Origin: Bordetella parapertussis
Lineage (GTDB): Bacteria > Pseudomonadota > Gammaproteobacteria > Burkholderiales > SG8-41
Assembly (NCBI GenBank): GCA_945870465.1
Contig: CAMBSS010000040.1
Coordinates: forward strand, 1 to 28,325
DNA length: 28,325 nt
Reading direction: 5' to 3'
Positions 26,616 to 28,325 of this stretch are shown one piece after another (positions within the stretch are counted from its first letter, which is position 1; every line of letters begins with the position of its first letter). The notes under the pieces are model-generated. The model was not told the origin of the DNA. It saw only the letters and a program-made list of their open reading frames with translations, and did not search any database. The translations under genes were made by a program, and so were the position numbers.

Positions 26616-27622
26616 CAGGCGCCTGCTTTCAGATAGGGAATCACGATGCGCACTTCATAAGTGTCGGCGGTCGCCACCGTTTTGATGCGGGCTTCCACGT
26701 CGAAATGCAGTGCGAGCCGCTCGCGAATGTTGGCGAGCGCCATGCGGTTGCCGGCGTGATGGTTGCCATCGGGACGGTACGGATTGCGCAGCACCAGGTG
26801 TATCTGCTCGCCATCCCGGTTGATCAGGATATCGATAGTGCCCGGTTCGGTGCGCGGCTCTATGCCGTGGTACACGGCGTTTTCCAGCAACGGCTGCAGC
26901 ACCAGCGGCGGAATCAGCGCGTCCGCCGGCATATGCGCGACGTTCCACTCTATGCGCAACCGCTCGCCCAGGCGCAATTGCTCTATGCTCAGGTACTGCT
27001 TGGCGAGCTTAACTTCGCGCGCGATCGGCGCGAGTTGCCGATTGTCGGCCATCAGCACGCGGAAGAGATCGGCGAGATCTTCGAGCGCCTGCTCGGCGCG
27101 GCGCGGTTCCTGGCGCATCAGGGAGAGCACGGCGTTGATGCTGTTGAACAGAAAGTGGGGACGGATGCGCGCCTGCAGCGCCTGCAGACGGGCTTCCGCC
27201 AGCGCCGGCGACAACGCGCGTCCGCGCAAATCAAAGTAACCGATCAGCACACCCGTCAGCAGCAGTGTGAATATCCAGTAGCGCTCCAGCGCGCCCATCC
27301 CGCTGAACAAATGCAGACCGAGGTAATACACCCCCGTCGTGATCGCGAGCTCAAGTGCTACGACCGCGGAGATCGCGTGCCAGTAACGCAACCGGTGCAG
27401 CCAATCGTTGGCGGCGGCGAGCACCAGCAGGCTCAGCATGAGTATAGGCTGCGCCTGCGACGAGACGTCGATCAGCTCTTCCATCAATACCAGCGGCTCG
27501 GTGGTTTTAAGCAGCGCCGCGGCCAGGCAGGCGCCATCCACGATTACCAGAATACGCAGCAAAATCCCGAGGTTGCGGAAGTTCGGCAAGGCGCCCGCGT
27601 TGGCGTTTTGATTTATACTCAC
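26615..27622 (-). CDS. algZ: LytS/AlgZ-type sensor histidine kinase
   Basis: This 335-residue kinase has an N-terminal multi-helix membrane region (about 20-132), then the His_kinase dimerisation block [17 protein letters not shown] with phosphorylated His156, and a C-terminal HATPase with [13 protein letters not shown] (N box) and [13 protein letters not shown] (G box). I choose GTG 27622; an open extension of 19 residues would lie inside argH and is not conserved. No Shine-Dalgarno precedes it. Its partner is the overlapping response regulator gene. It is divergent from argH by 26 bp. Confidence 0.92.
   Translation of the reverse strand: MSINQNANAGALPNFRNLGILLRILVIVDGACLAAALLKTTEPLVLMEELIDVSSQAQPILMLSLLVLAAANDWLHRLRYWHAISAVVALELAITTGVYYLGLHLFSGMGALERYWIFTLLLTGVLIGYFDLRGRALSPALAEARLQALQARIRPHFLFNSINAVLSLMRQEPRRAEQALEDLADLFRVLMADNRQLAPIAREVKLAKQYLSIEQLRLGERLRIEWNVAHMPADALIPPLVLQPLLENAVYHGIEPRTEPGTIDILINRDGEQIHLVLRNPYRPDGNHHAGNRMALANIRERLALHFDVEARIKTVATADTYEVRIVIPYLKAGA
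27614..27619 (+). promoter_or_regulatory. candidate -10 element of argH
   Basis: TATACT on the plus strand is five of six to consensus and would start transcription about 23 nt before the argH GTG. There is no good -35 at 16-18 bp. It lies within the first codons of algZ. Confidence 0.3.
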
Positions 27623-27628
27623 CGCTTG

Positions 27629-27657
27629 ATTATGTGAGAGCACAACAGGTGGCGCAA
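27629..27657 (-). promoter_or_regulatory. candidate promoter of algZ-algR
   Basis: The minus strand carries TTGCGC (27652-27657), a 17-bp spacer and CATAAT (27629-27634; 5 of 6). The predicted start falls at about the algZ GTG, so the message may be leaderless. The -35 lies inside the first codons of argH. Confidence 0.4.
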
Positions 27658-28325
27658 GAGAAACAAAAAGATGGGGCAACGCCGTGGTCCGGACGCTTCA
27701 ACGAGCCGGTGACCGAACTCGTCAAGCGGTTTACCGCTTCCGTCGATTTCGACCGGCGGCTCGCCGAATTCGACATCGAAGGCTCGGTTGCGCACGCGCG
27801 CATGCTGCACGCAGTTGAAATCCTGAGCGCAAACGACCTCGCGACCATCGAAAAGGGTCTCGCCCAGATCCGCGAGGAAATCCGCGCCGGCAAGTTCCAA
27901 TGGTCGGTCGACCTCGAAGATGTGCACATGAATATCGAGAGCCGTCTCACTGCGCTGGTCGGCGACGCCGGCAAGCGGTTGCACACCGCGCGTTCCCGCA
28001 ACGACCAGGTGGCGACCGATGTGCGGCTCTATCTGCGCGCGGCGATCGACGATATCAGCAGCCTGATCAAGGCCGCGCAGCGCGCATTACTCGATCTCGC
28101 GGACCAGCACACCGATACCATCATGCCGGGCTTCACGCATATGCAGGTCGCGCAGCCGGTGTCGTACGCGCATCACCTGATGGCGTACTTCGAAATGCTC
28201 AATCGCGATGCGCAGCGGCTTGCCGACTGCCGGAAACGTGTCAATCGCCTGCCGCTGGGGAGTGCTGCGCTCGCCGGCACGACGTTTCCGATCGACCGCT
28301 TAATGGTCGCCAAAGAACTCGGTTT
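27649..28325 (+). CDS. argH: argininosuccinate lyase, 3' truncated by window edge
   Basis: The first 225 codons are present and the frame continues past the window end. It splits argininosuccinate to arginine and fumarate, the last step of arginine synthesis. Recognisable fumarase/aspartase-family blocks are [37 protein letters not shown] and [11 protein letters not shown]. The GTG at 27649 gives [17 protein letters not shown]; a GAGAG lies 8-11 nt upstream. argH next to algZ-algR is a conserved proteobacterial arrangement. Confidence 0.96.
   Translation, partial: MAQEKQKDGATPWSGRFNEPVTELVKRFTASVDFDRRLAEFDIEGSVAHARMLHAVEILSANDLATIEKGLAQIREEIRAGKFQWSVDLEDVHMNIESRLTALVGDAGKRLHTARSRNDQVATDVRLYLRAAIDDISSLIKAAQRALLDLADQHTDTIMPGFTHMQVAQPVSYAHHLMAYFEMLNRDAQRLADCRKRVNRLPLGSAALAGTTFPIDRLMVAKELG

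Noticed and set aside
26456..27637. 393-residue plus-strand open frame over algZ and algR
   Set aside because: It is the antisense of clear two-component genes and is Arg/Gln/His-rich, as expected for a shadow frame.
27622..27679. 19-residue N-terminal extension of algZ
   Set aside because: It lies inside the argH coding sequence and is not part of the conserved kinase.

Overview
The window looks like chromosomal DNA of a high-GC betaproteobacterium. Evidence for this is the argH / algZ-algR / hemC-hemD-hemX-hemY neighbourhood, the aroQ-accB-accC-prmA-DUF3426 operon, a two-subunit P-protein (gcvPA and gcvPB) under a tandem glycine riboswitch, and dsbD next to cutA. The order or genus cannot be fixed from sequence alone. 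Almost all of the DNA is coding. I see no prophage, complete insertion sequence, CRISPR array, tRNA or rRNA.

Layout: 1-1936 (+) holds the 3' part of an M28 peptidase coupled to apaH. 1881-4090 (-) holds a PlsC-type acyltransferase, a glycine-zipper lipoprotein and a PfkB-family sugar/nucleoside kinase. The kinase is divergent from mscL (4215-4634, +). From 10476 back to 4624 (-) runs a long operon gcvT-gcvH-gcvPA-tpx-GFA-gcvPB-dgkA, preceded by a sigma70-like promoter, a tandem glycine riboswitch and an intrinsic terminator. 15073-10811 (-) is aroQ-accB-accC-prmA-DUF3426, joining shikimate, fatty-acid and ribosomal-protein methylation genes. A 355-bp spacer of unusual composition precedes it. 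18985-15429 (-) is a tightly overlapped epimerase-cutA-dsbD-tlpA operon concerned mainly with periplasmic thiol chemistry. 19041-20060 (+) is a ferredoxin-reductase fusion. 24519-20299 (-) is hemC-hemD-hemX-hemY for tetrapyrrole synthesis. A periplasmic thioredoxin-fold protein (24545-25039, +), a small secreted protein of unknown function, and the LytTR-type two-component pair algR/algZ follow. The window ends inside argH (+).

The most unusual signal is in the spacers. Six intergenic elements share one architecture: a short unit repeated about two to five times, an unrelated spacer, then the same unit in inverted orientation. Three unrelated unit sequences are used: a 7-mer (GTGAGGC; three copies, all inside operons, each ending 7-9 nt before a start codon), a 9-mer (CGCGAAGGA; one copy between convergent genes) and a 10-mer (AACGCCGATG; two copies). 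I regard these as the best candidate for an under-described element class.

Other points worth noting are tpx and a GFA-family gene lying between gcvPA and gcvPB, two divergent gene pairs whose start codons are only about 25 bp apart, and a secreted unknown protein translationally coupled to algR.
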